Of a DNA stretch of 64,000 nt, positions 18,695-26,977 are shown piece after piece. Source of the DNA: Dyadobacter frigoris (GTDB lineage: Bacteria > Bacteroidota > Bacteroidia > Cytophagales > Spirosomataceae); the NCBI RefSeq assembly GCF_005280585.1, contig NZ_SZVO01000015.1:142066-206065 (forward strand), read 5' to 3'. The translations under genes and the position numbers were made by a program. The notes under the pieces are model-generated. The model had not been told where the DNA came from and did not search any database. It worked only from the letters and a program-made list of their open reading frames with translations. The first letter of the stretch is position 1, and the number at the start of each line of letters is the position of its first letter.

Positions 18695-19993
18695 TTATTC
18701 GGGTTTCGAAATTTCAAACAAAGTCCAGCCATCGGAGCCAGAAGTTAATGAAAACGAAAATCCGTGGCTTACAAGAATTTCTTTTGTAAGCGTTAATCCA
18801 ATTCCTTGCCCATCTTTTTTTGTGCTGAAAAATGGGTTAAAAAGCTGTACGGCTGTCTCCTCGGCAATCTGTTTACCGTTATTTCTTATTAAAATATTTC
18901 CCCTGGTTGCTTTCAATTGAATCAAATTTCCTGTTTCACAGGCTTCTATCGCATTTTTAACAACATTAACAAAAACCTGCTCCATTTGCCCTGCATCAAG
19001 ATCAATCCAGATTTCACCGATTTCAGAAAAATCCACTTCAAGACTTATCCCTTTCCGTTCAGCCATTGGACGCATAAAAGTTCCAACACTTCTAAGTAAC
19101 CCCACAACATCCGTTTTTTCTTTGAAAGGAATTGGTAACCGGACTACATCCGCAAAATTCCGCATAAAAATTGCCAGCCTTTTATTTCTGTCAGAGGCAA
19201 CGCCAAGTGCTTCCCTTAAATCCAGAAACGAATCTTCTGCCAAATAATTTCTTGTAGTCTGAAGGATTGAATCCGTTGCGCCGAGCGTATTATTAACCTC
19301 ATGCGCCATCATTCTTATTACTTTCCCGTAAGCCTTTTTCTCCGATTCAAGAATATCTGTCGTCAGTTCTTCAATCATTAAAAAGGATCTTCGGAAACCC
19401 TGATCCATAAAATGGGAACGTTGTACTTTATAAGTTTCAACACTATTAATTTTGACCGTCCTGGACTCTCCATCCTGTAAATCAGCAAGTTGCGGAAATA
19501 AGGTAAAATCCAGCTCTTCAAGTTTTTTCCCCATCCAAAAGGTCTGACTTTTTTGAAATAACCGTTTTCCCTTTCCATTAACAGAAACCATTTTTTCATC
19601 AAAATCCATAATCAAAATAGCAATCGGAGAAGCCTCTATTAACTTTTCCAGAAAAAAATGCTGTTCATTTAATTTGATTCTTTCTTCTCTGAGCTGATCG
19701 ATCATGAGGTTATAAACTTCAATTAAAATATCAATTTCACTTTTCCCCGTTTGAACAAATTTTATGCTGAAATCTTTATCCTTAATTGCTTCGATTCCTG
19801 AGCGAACAAATTCTATGGGCCGTAAAAAATCTCTATAAATTTGTATGGATATGACAATGGAAACAAGAATTAAAACCTCGGAAGCGATGAAGTATATTTT
19901 CTTCTCTCTGAGCAAAAAGAATATCATCAGGATTAACACGATGTGAAGTATGCCGATAAAAAGAATGTAACGGACCCGAAGCGAAATTTTCAT
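18695..19993 (-). CDS. sensor histidine kinase (NtrY-like)
   Basis: From the ATG at 19993 (KISLRVRYILF) the protein is about 432 residues and starts 14 bp after the stop of the response regulator; an earlier start at 20062 would overlap it. Two hydrophobic segments near the N-terminus are followed by a HAMP-like region (FLRPIEFVRSGIEAI), a PAS-like region (EASPIAILIMDFDEKMVSVN), an H-box (MMAHEVNNTLGA) and a HATPase domain (EQVFVNVVKNAIEAC, GQGIGLTLTKEIL). The arrangement resembles NtrY/ArcB-type kinases that partner with sigma-54 regulators. It is co-transcribed with the NtrC-type regulator upstream. Confidence 0.92.
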   Translation of the reverse strand: MKISLRVRYILFIGILHIVLILMIFFLLREKKIYFIASEVLILVSIVISIQIYRDFLRPIEFVRSGIEAIKDKDFSIKFVQTGKSEIDILIEVYNLMIDQLREERIKLNEQHFFLEKLIEASPIAILIMDFDEKMVSVNGKGKRLFQKSQTFWMGKKLEELDFTLFPQLADLQDGESRTVKINSVETYKVQRSHFMDQGFRRSFLMIEELTTDILESEKKAYGKVIRMMAHEVNNTLGATDSILQTTRNYLAEDSFLDLREALGVASDRNKRLAIFMRNFADVVRLPIPFKEKTDVVGLLRSVGTFMRPMAERKGISLEVDFSEIGEIWIDLDAGQMEQVFVNVVKNAIEACETGNLIQLKATRGNILIRNNGKQIAEETAVQLFNPFFSTKKDGQGIGLTLTKEILVSHGFSFSLTSGSDGWTLFEISKPE

Positions 19994-20006
19994 GAATGCG
20001 TACAAA

Positions 20007-21377
20007 TTAGTTTTCAGATTCATACGAAATTCCATACTTTTCAAGTCGGCGATATAGGGCAAATCTGGTAATTCCCAATGCCCTGGCGACTTTCGATATT
20101 TTCTGCTGATGGAATTCCATAGCGCGGATAATCATTTGATATTCCATTTCTTCCAGTGTTATCGTGCCAACTTCAGGCAAAGAACTTTTAAAGGCTGGAA
20201 GGAAATCCGAATTCATATTCCGCTTAAAATCCTCTGCTTCAAGTACGTCATCTCCGGCTAATAATACTGTACGTTCCACAATGTTTTTCAACTGCCGGAT
20301 ATTCCCCTGCAATGTCAGTGTTTTCAACCATTTCAAAGCAGTCGGACTTAGCTGTAAAGTCGGTCGTTCATAAATAACTTTCAAATTATTCATAAAAAAT
20401 TCTGCCAGAATGGGAATATCACCAGGCCGTTCTCTCAGTGCAGGCAGCTTGACGGTAATCAAATTAATTCTATAAAAAAGATCTTCTCTGAAAGTACCTT
20501 GTGCCACCATTTCTTCAAGATTACGATTGGTAGCACAGATAATCCTGACATCCACGGTCCGACTTTTACTGCTTCCCAAAGGTTCAAAAGTCCTTTCCTG
20601 CAAAACTCTTAACAATTTCACCTGGCTGGAAAGATCCAGTTCGCCGATCTCATCCAGAAAGATTGTTCCTTTGTGAGCCATTTCAAAGCGGCCCGCACGA
20701 TCTGTTTTGGCATCTGTAAAGGCCCCCCGGACATGACCAAATAATTCACTTTCGAATAAAGTCGATGAAATTCCTCCCAGATTGACTTTTACAAAAGGTT
20801 TCGTTTTTCGCTTACTGTTCGTATGAATTGCTTCGGCAATCAGTTCTTTTCCGGTTCCGCTTTCCCCTGTAATCAGGACGGGCGCGTCTGTTGACGATAC
20901 CCGACCCACTGTTTCCAGAATTTGGAGAAGTTTGGGATCTTCTCCAACAATATTTTCAAAATGAAATTTTTGTTCCAGCTTCCGGCGGTTGGCAGATTGC
21001 GGAGCCTGATTCGCCAGATTTAAAATCGTATTAATGGATTGCAGCAGATATTCATTTTGCCAGGGTTTGGTGATAAAATCCCGTGCTCCTTCTTTCATTC
21101 CCTTCACGGCAAGGTCTATTGTTCCCCAGCCTGTAATAAGTATAACCGGAATCTTGGGGTTGTATTTATGAATTCTTTGCAGCAGTTGCATGCCCTCGTC
21201 ACCCGATGTTTCAATAGAAAAATTCAGATCTAATAGAATTAATTCGGGGATTTCATTTTTCAGCACTTCAAAAGTATCCTCAGGCGAGCTGGCACCTTTT
21301 ACACTGAATCCTTCTTTTTTTAGAAGAAGGGCGAGTGAGGTTCTAATGGCTAGGTCGTCGTCTACTATGAGGATCAT
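20007..21377 (-). CDS. sigma-54-dependent response regulator (NtrC family)
   Basis: 456 residues. The receiver domain holds the phospho-acceptor Asp50 (ELILLDLNF). The AAA+ domain has Walker A GESGTGKE at 171-178, the sigma-54 contact loop as GAFTDA (218-223) and Walker B TIFLDEIGELD. The C-terminus is a Fis-type HTH (KISKVARALGITRFALYRRLEKYGI). It activates RNA polymerase with sigma-54 at -24/-12 promoters, probably under control of the kinase immediately downstream. Given gene order, likely targets are the ABC/TolC genes upstream; this is an inference. Confidence 0.95.
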   Translation of the reverse strand: MILIVDDDLAIRTSLALLLKKEGFSVKGASSPEDTFEVLKNEIPELILLDLNFSIETSGDEGMQLLQRIHKYNPKIPVILITGWGTIDLAVKGMKEGARDFITKPWQNEYLLQSINTILNLANQAPQSANRRKLEQKFHFENIVGEDPKLLQILETVGRVSSTDAPVLITGESGTGKELIAEAIHTNSKRKTKPFVKVNLGGISSTLFESELFGHVRGAFTDAKTDRAGRFEMAHKGTIFLDEIGELDLSSQVKLLRVLQERTFEPLGSSKSRTVDVRIICATNRNLEEMVAQGTFREDLFYRINLITVKLPALRERPGDIPILAEFFMNNLKVIYERPTLQLSPTALKWLKTLTLQGNIRQLKNIVERTVLLAGDDVLEAEDFKRNMNSDFLPAFKSSLPEVGTITLEEMEYQMIIRAMEFHQQKISKVARALGITRFALYRRLEKYGISYESEN

Positions 21378-21399
21378 ATAAAAGGGTAAGTTTCGGTTT

Positions 21400-21911
21400 T
21401 TTCACGCAAAGCAAAAAAGTTAAAAACGCAAAGGGCGCAAAGTTTTAAGTATTAAAGATTATTGGCGATTCTGTGAATTCCTTCTTTTAATAGTTTGGTG
21501 TTAAAATTAATTAGCAAGCCTAATTTTAAGTTCGATAATTTTAACTATGTAAGAAGTTGAGAATAATGCACAGGCGCCAGTGTCTCAATTGATTTGATTT
21601 CTAAAACTATTTTATTTTCAATAATTAAATCTAACCGATACCCAACATCTAATCGTACTTCTTTGTAATGAAAAGGCATTGCTACTTGTTGTCTAACTTT
21701 AAAACCAGCTTCCCTTAAATCATATGCAAGCGCATTTTCATACGTAGATTCTAATAATCCCGGACCCACATTTTTATGCAACTCCAAAGCAATTCCTATA
21801 ATCGCAAGGGACAATTCGTTTTCATTCATAAGTAGTGTATGTTAATTTCACACAAATGAAGTAAAAAAACTTTTCTTACTTTGCGTTTAATCTTTTTTGC
21901 TTTGCGTGAAA
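21400..21911. mobile_element. GxxExxY cassette bounded by long inverted repeats
   Basis: The arm at 21400-21433 and the arm at 21879-21911 are inverted copies: 20 identical bases (TTTCACGCAAAGCAAAAAAG), a 5-6 base variable step, then ACGCAAAG. The GxxExxY gene lies exactly between them. The unit sits between an ABC permease gene and the response regulator gene. The layout suggests a small non-autonomous mobile unit or invertible cassette; no target duplication was recognised. Confidence 0.55.
21452..21829 (-). pseudogene. GxxExxY family protein, interrupted by an in-frame amber codon
   Basis: Residues 1-94 (21829 down to 21548) match the GxxExxY family: HKNVGPGLLESTYENAL, then LDLIIENKIVLEIKSIE. 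An amber TAG at 21545-21547 follows HYSQLLT. The same frame continues for 30 more residues with the expected ending (LKLSNLKLGLLINFN, then TKLLKEGIHRIANNL) to a TAA at 21452. The amber sits where the family usually has Tyr, so a single base change explains it. With readthrough the length would be about 125, normal for the family. The family has a PD-(D/E)XK-like fold and no established function. Sequencing error cannot be excluded. Confidence 0.8.
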
Positions 21912-21922
21912 TCCTTAAAACC

Positions 21923-23092
21923 TTAATCCTCATGCAAAGCAATAGCCGGATGAATCCGCGACGCCTGCCGACTCGGATACCACGCGCAAAGTGTTACGAT
22001 CAGGAAAATGATTACGACTGCAATCAGAATTGCTGTGATATAAACCCCACCAGCAATATCAAAAACGTTCATTAAAGGAAATTGAATCGCAAATAACAAT
22101 CCTAATACCAAACTGAAAGTTGCCAGAACCCAGACTTCACCTAAAAATTGCGCTGTTATACTTCCTTCCGTTGCACCCATCGCACGCCGTAATCCTATTT
22201 CTCCACGCCGTCTGGCGATGCTTAAATTCAGAATTCCAAATAAACCCAAAGCGACATTGATTAATAGAAAACTGCATATGATCAGAAAAATAAGAACCGG
22301 AATAAGCGTCATGTTATGCTGTTTCTGACGAGCGTCTGTCAGATATACGATTTCTGTACTCCATCCTTTTGCAATACCTGCAATTGCTTTTACAAGTTTG
22401 GCTTCAAATACAGCATCCGTACCCGGCTTGACCCGAATTACCAATGATTTGTCATAAATCTGATCGGCCTTCAATAACTCAAACATTACAGGTTTGTTCA
22501 GCATAAATTCAGCTTTATCTTTGTAATAATCTATAACACCCGCCACAACCCACACTGCTTTTCCGTCATAATCTTTAAGTACTTTTCCAATCGCCGATTG
22601 ATTTTCAAAAAGTGCAGTTTCTGCTTTTCGATTGATTACAACCGGAATATATTTACCTACACTATCAGCATTCCGATACCATTTCCCTGCTATCAATGGA
22701 ATATTGATCGTTTTTGAAAGATTTTCATCTGCAGCAACAAAGCTCATTTGAACATCTGAATTTTTATATTTTACAGTCCGGCCGTTATTGCTCTGCGAAA
22801 ACGGGTAAACACCGCTCATCCTGGAAATTGATTCTACTTCCTGAAAACCTTTCACGCGCTGAAATATGGTTTGGACTTTTTCTGAAATTGCCACTGTATC
22901 CTGATTATTGCCCAGATTGATTGCCCAGACATTTTCATACTCAAATCCGAGTGGCTCGATGTAATTTCTGACATTATAAGTTATTAGCGTTGCCAGTCCG
23001 AACAGAACCAGGAAAGAGGCCCAGATTTCAATAATCAACAGTGAATGGGTTTTCTTTTTATTCCAGATTAATTTGAAGAGATGACGTATCAT
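21923..23092 (-). CDS. FtsX-like ABC transporter permease (MacB type)
   Basis: About 389 residues from the ATG at 23092 (MIRHLFKLIWNKKKTHSLL); the longer frame to 23149 adds a stretch lying in a repeat and is not preferred. A single N-terminal membrane segment, a large periplasmic domain and three C-terminal membrane segments (LIPVLIFLIICSFLLINVALGLFGIL..., RGEIGLRRAMGATEGSI) match the FtsX/MacB permease family. It pairs with the next permease (start 24454) and with the ATPase. Such permeases drive efflux or lipoprotein movement by a mechanotransmission mechanism. Confidence 0.9.
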   Translation of the reverse strand: MIRHLFKLIWNKKKTHSLLIIEIWASFLVLFGLATLITYNVRNYIEPLGFEYENVWAINLGNNQDTVAISEKVQTIFQRVKGFQEVESISRMSGVYPFSQSNNGRTVKYKNSDVQMSFVAADENLSKTINIPLIAGKWYRNADSVGKYIPVVINRKAETALFENQSAIGKVLKDYDGKAVWVVAGVIDYYKDKAEFMLNKPVMFELLKADQIYDKSLVIRVKPGTDAVFEAKLVKAIAGIAKGWSTEIVYLTDARQKQHNMTLIPVLIFLIICSFLLINVALGLFGILNLSIARRRGEIGLRRAMGATEGSITAQFLGEVWVLATFSLVLGLLFAIQFPLMNVFDIAGGVYITAILIAVVIIFLIVTLCAWYPSRQASRIHPAIALHED

Positions 23093-23097
23093 GGGGA

Positions 23098-23185
23098 GAA
23101 AATTAATGAGTGAATAATAGAATGACAGAATGAGTGAATGTGATTGCATATCGAAAATGTTCTATCAATCACTCACACTATCATC
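23098..23185. repeat. imperfect palindromic repeat, copy 1
   Basis: A region of GAGTGAAT-like motifs on the left and ATCACTCAC-like motifs on the right surrounds CATATCGAAAAT (23147-23158). The same core occurs in inverted orientation in the copy at 24478-24578. Both lie next to permease genes. Confidence 0.55.
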
Positions 23186-23206
23186 GCACCGGCGACCCGG
23201 TCAAAA

Positions 23207-24454
23207 TTATGCTTTGAGCGCTTCGATAATGCTTAGTTTTGACATTCTTAGTGCCGGTAAAACCCCTGAGAGTAACCCAAAAATCAGACAAACAATAATG
23301 CTGATTGAAAAGACTTTCAAGTTGATCGTAAGATCGGCGTAGGCAATCCATCCGCTGGTATTGATGATCTGAATAAGCGTAAAAGTCAGGATCAGTGCGA
23401 TAATGCCACCGATGAATGTGATAAAAATATTTTCAACAATAAATTGCCACATCAACGTTTTCACCGGCGCCCCAAAGGCTTTTCTGACGCCAATTTCAGA
23501 AGCTCTTTCTAAAATTCGTCCCACATTTAAGTTCACCAGATTAATAGCCGGAAGTCCCATCAGCATCAGTACAATAAATCCGATCACTCCATAAAGTATA
23601 TTTTTAAGCCCCGGCCCTCCGTTCAAAATCGTAGTTATAAAATTTTCCAGATATGGATCACTTCTTACTTCGAGCACACTATATTTAAACCCACCCTGCT
23701 TACCTGGCAGTGGAATTTTCTTGATATTACTTTGAAATTCACTTTGGACTGCTTTCAGGTCTGAGGCATCTTTTGCCAAAATCATTGCTATGAAGTTACC
23801 TACCATACCGCTATTTTGGTAATTACTTTTTGGTGCAGTATAGGGGAAATAAATATCCGCGTGGGTAAACGGTCGCGTTATTGGACTGCCTTTTACAACA
23901 CCAATCACTTTGTAATTAATATTCTCAATTTCAACATTTTTGCCAACAACAGGCGCATCGGAATTGGCAAAATAATGTTTTTTAAAATCGTCCGTGATCA
24001 CGGCTACATAGTCGCCATTTGCTATATTTTGTTCATTGAAAGGCTTCCCCTCAATAAACTTAAAATCCGAAACACGCCAGAAATCAGCGTCAGAAAAAGT
24101 GATGTTAAGCTTGATCTTCTGAGAACCTACATATGCGTTTGATCCATTGAAATATGAAAAAATCGTCACCCGCTCAGCCGTTTTAAGTGTTTTGGCATAT
24201 TCTGTCAGAAATTTAAAACTCATCGAGTTGGACATCATCGACTGCTGACTGGAATCTGACATTACAATCCTTTCAACGTAAAGCGCCCTGTCTCTTTTCG
24301 TTTCAGGATAATGTGCTCCAATCAAATGATCCAGAAAGGAAGTTATCAGCATAAGCACCGTGAGTGTGAGGCTTATACCAAACAGGGTGATAAATGTATA
24401 GAAAGGATGCCGCAGCAAAACTTTCCAGGCAATTTTTATATAATTAGAAAGCAT
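23207..24454 (-). CDS. FtsX-like ABC transporter permease (MacB type)
   Basis: 415 residues with the same topology as the neighbour at 21923: N-terminal TM (FYTFITLFGISLTLTVLMLITSF region), a periplasmic MacB-like domain of about 220 residues, and three C-terminal TM segments with RASEIGVRKAFGAP, the cytoplasmic coupling loop typical of FtsX-like permeases. The two permeases are different proteins, so they probably form a heterodimer around the ATPase encoded just upstream at 24580. Substrate unknown. Confidence 0.9.
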   Translation of the reverse strand: MLSNYIKIAWKVLLRHPFYTFITLFGISLTLTVLMLITSFLDHLIGAHYPETKRDRALYVERIVMSDSSQQSMMSNSMSFKFLTEYAKTLKTAERVTIFSYFNGSNAYVGSQKIKLNITFSDADFWRVSDFKFIEGKPFNEQNIANGDYVAVITDDFKKHYFANSDAPVVGKNVEIENINYKVIGVVKGSPITRPFTHADIYFPYTAPKSNYQNSGMVGNFIAMILAKDASDLKAVQSEFQSNIKKIPLPGKQGGFKYSVLEVRSDPYLENFITTILNGGPGLKNILYGVIGFIVLMLMGLPAINLVNLNVGRILERASEIGVRKAFGAPVKTLMWQFIVENIFITFIGGIIALILTFTLIQIINTSGWIAYADLTINLKVFSISIIVCLIFGLLSGVLPALRMSKLSIIEALKA

Positions 24455-24477
24455 CTTTCAGGGGATAATTTTCGGAT

Positions 24478-24578
24478 AAAAAACTAAATGATTAGATGAA
24501 AGAATGAGTGAATGATAGATTGAGAGAATAATAGAATATTTTCGATATGCCGTCACATTCTCTCATTCAATCATTCAA
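24478..24578. repeat. imperfect palindromic repeat, copy 2
   Basis: Left arm contains GAATGATAGATTGAGAGAAT and the right arm ATTCTCTCATTCAATCATTC, around a core ATTTTCGATATG (24538-24549) that is the reverse complement of the core in copy 1. It lies between the permease and ATPase genes. Confidence 0.6.
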
Positions 24579-24579
24579 A

Positions 24580-25242
24580 TTAAAGTACTTGCGTTCCGTC
24601 AAATAATCGGATCAGGCGGTGTGTTCTTTTCGCCATGGCATCATCGTGTGTTACCATCACGATTGTTGCGCCGTTTTCATTCAAATTTTGGAGAATGCTG
24701 ATGATCTCGTTTCCCATAGCACTGTCGAGGTTTCCCGTAGGCTCGTCGGCAAGAATTATTTCAGGTTTTCCAACAATGGCACGGGCGATCGCTACACGCT
24801 GTTTTTGTCCGCCTGATAATTGCTTGGGAAAATGTTTCATCCGGTTAGATAATCCAACTTTTTCTAATGCTTCTTCTGCCAATTCCCGACGTTGTTTTGC
24901 GTTGCTTTTACGATATAACAGAGGAATTTCTACGTTATCAACAACGGAAAGATCATTGATCAAATGGAAACTCTGGAAAATAAAACCCAGTTTCTGGTTT
25001 CTTAAATGTGCCAGTTCTTTGTCATGAAATTTCTCAACTTTCAATCCGTCAATTTCAATAATTCCTTTTGACGGTGCGTCCAGCAATCCGATGATGTTAA
25101 GGAGCGTACTTTTCCCGCAACCCGAAGGACCCATTATGGATACGAATTCTCCTTTTTTAACATTAATGTTAATGTTGTTGAGGGCCAGGGTTTCTATTGA
25201 ACTGGTACGGTAAACTTTTTCAACGTTTTGTAATTTGATCAT
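24580..25242 (-). CDS. ABC transporter ATP-binding protein (MacB/LolD type)
   Basis: 220 residues, a single nucleotide-binding domain. Walker A is GPSGCGKST (38-46), the Q-loop FIFQSFHL, signature LSGGQKQR, Walker B IILADEPTGNLD, and the H-loop VMVTHDD. It has no membrane part and pairs with the two permeases downstream. The high similarity to LolD/MacB-type ATPases fits a system that moves lipoproteins, peptides or drugs across the periplasm with HlyD and TolC, whose genes are upstream on the same strand. Confidence 0.95.
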   Translation of the reverse strand: MIKLQNVEKVYRTSSIETLALNNININVKKGEFVSIMGPSGCGKSTLLNIIGLLDAPSKGIIEIDGLKVEKFHDKELAHLRNQKLGFIFQSFHLINDLSVVDNVEIPLLYRKSNAKQRRELAEEALEKVGLSNRMKHFPKQLSGGQKQRVAIARAIVGKPEIILADEPTGNLDSAMGNEIISILQNLNENGATIVMVTHDDAMAKRTHRLIRLFDGTQVL

Positions 25243-25314
25243 GGCTGTTATGGTTTTGGGGTTAATATTTTTCTGAATTCTTTCTAATATTTTATTTCGG
25301 CTATTTATTTCGGG

Positions 25315-25532
25315 CGACTGTTGGGGCGTCCCTCGTGGTCGCCCGTTCCGAGCCTCGAATCTGGATTGGGCGAAAATTTATTTGGACATCGCTTGGCGTT
25401 GGTAACGTTGGGGCGATTCTCGCTGGCAACATTTAGCCGATTCCCATCAGCGACATCCAGGCTACCGGCGTTGGCCTATTTCGGCCGACGGCCTCCATTG
25501 GCAAAAAGGGCGACCACAAGGGTCGTCCCTAC
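25315..25532. repeat. GC-rich intergenic repeat bounded by inverted arms
   Basis: This stretch between tolC-like and ATPase genes is far richer in G+C than its neighbours. An arm CGTCCCTCGTGGTCGCCC (25327-25344) recurs inverted near 25508-25530 (GGGCGACCACAAGGGTCGTC) with few mismatches. The centre has further short repeats of the type GGCGATTC/GGCGTTGG and CGATTCCCATCAGCG. It contains no supported gene. It looks like a REP/MITE-like interspersed element. Confidence 0.55.
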
Positions 25533-26977
25533 CCATTCAACCGCTGATCATTTTCAAAATCATATAATGTTAATAATCTTAATGTGTAATATGATTGCCA
25601 ATAATCACGCAATGCTAAAATATAATCCCGCCTGGCTCTGTCTTTTTCCTGCATCGCGATTCCAAGATCCGTTACACTTAAATTACTTAATATAAAACGG
25701 TCCTGGGCTATTTGATAGCGATTCGCAGCAATCTGGTCCGCAAGTTTTGTCAATTTGACCTGTTTTTGTAACATTTGTAAAAGCGTTACCTGCGTGAAAA
25801 TTTCCTGTTCAAAAGTCAGTTTATCTTGTTCAACAGACTGCTGTGCAAATTCTCTATTCGCTTTCGCAACTTCTGTTCTTGCTTTATTACGCCCCCAGGT
25901 CATAATGGGTAATGTAAATTGCAGTTCTACAAATTCGCGATCCTGCGGTTTTACATAAATTTCTCCCGGTCGCGATCCTTGATTTGATAATCCAAATGTA
26001 GCATTGAGAGACGCATTTAATCCATTTTCCTGTTTTGCCTGAACCACATCACGTTCTGCTTCCAGCAATCTGCGGCGAAAAGAAATTGCAGTTGACCTGT
26101 TCAAAAAAGCCTGATCCAAAGCAAGTTGCGGATTGACAGTAAATTCATCCTTTTCCATCGGAATTTCCAGTTCCAGTTCCCGCTCATCTCTTGAACTCAA
26201 AAACATTTTTAGTTTGAGTGACGCAACGGCTGCTGCCTGCTGTGCAGAAGCCAGATCTTTTTGAGCGGTTAAAAGTCCCATTTGAAGCTGTAATAAATCG
26301 TTTTGGGAAATCTTGCCCAGTTCCAGTTTATGGCCCGCAATTTTGTAAAGTGTGTCGTTGTTACTTCTGTTTTTCCCGGCGATTTGTAAATTAACCTGAG
26401 CAACCAAAAGGTCAAAATACAGTCCGGTTGCGTCCAACGCGACTTGTTCCAGTGAAGCAATATATTGCTGATTTCCTTCCTGATATTTCAAAGGCTCAAT
26501 TTTCCGGTTCCATTTCATTGCATTGAAGCGAAATAATGGCTGCGTAATTCCAAATTCAAAAGGAATACCATTGTAGCTTGTGGTATTTCCCGCGAAATTA
26601 TCAAAACGCTGCATTTGCTGCTGTACATAAATGGTACCGCCAGTAAGTGCTATACTTTGATTCAAAGAAAGATTCGCCACAGAATTATTGTAGGAAACTG
26701 ATTGAAATGAAACCGTTCCATCCGGCTGAACTACCTGAATATAGGAATTGGTAAAACCCGGAATTGTTCCATTCAAACTCAGCTGCGGTTTAAAATCCGC
26801 CATAAAAGACCGGTACTGCCAATAATTCGTTTTCTTTGAAGTTACTGCTTGCTTCGAGGCCACAGATTGTTCCCTGGCCTGTTGCACGACTTCCGTCAGA
26901 GAAATATGCTGGACTTGCGCTTTGACAAACTGCGGAGCAAAAATGATTATCAAAAGGTAGAAATATCTCTTTTTCAT
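25529..26977 (-). CDS. TolC-family outer-membrane efflux protein
   Basis: 482 residues with an N-terminal signal peptide (hydrophobic, ending FVKAQ). Two OEP-type halves of long coiled-coil helices are present, with repeats such as LDATGLYFDLLVAQVNLQIAG and ENGLNASLNATFGLSNQ, as in TolC. It should form the trimeric outer-membrane channel of the ABC system. Its start codon overlaps the stop of the HlyD gene by 4 bp (ATGA), indicating translational coupling. Confidence 0.92.
   Translation of the reverse strand: MKKRYFYLLIIIFAPQFVKAQVQHISLTEVVQQAREQSVASKQAVTSKKTNYWQYRSFMADFKPQLSLNGTIPGFTNSYIQVVQPDGTVSFQSVSYNNSVANLSLNQSIALTGGTIYVQQQMQRFDNFAGNTTSYNGIPFEFGITQPLFRFNAMKWNRKIEPLKYQEGNQQYIASLEQVALDATGLYFDLLVAQVNLQIAGKNRSNNDTLYKIAGHKLELGKISQNDLLQLQMGLLTAQKDLASAQQAAAVASLKLKMFLSSRDERELELEIPMEKDEFTVNPQLALDQAFLNRSTAISFRRRLLEAERDVVQAKQENGLNASLNATFGLSNQGSRPGEIYVKPQDREFVELQFTLPIMTWGRNKARTEVAKANREFAQQSVEQDKLTFEQEIFTQVTLLQMLQKQVKLTKLADQIAANRYQIAQDRFILSNLSVTDLGIAMQEKDRARRDYILALRDYWQSYYTLRLLTLYDFENDQRLNG

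Noticed and set aside
20007..21377. GAFTDA instead of GAFTGA as a defect in sigma-54 contact
   Set aside because: This form is common in Bacteroidota NtrC-type regulators, so it is not a sign of loss of function.
25321..25695. Plus-strand 124-codon frame across the GC-rich repeat
   Set aside because: It crosses the repeat and runs antisense into the tolC-like gene; amino-acid content reflects repeats, not a protein.
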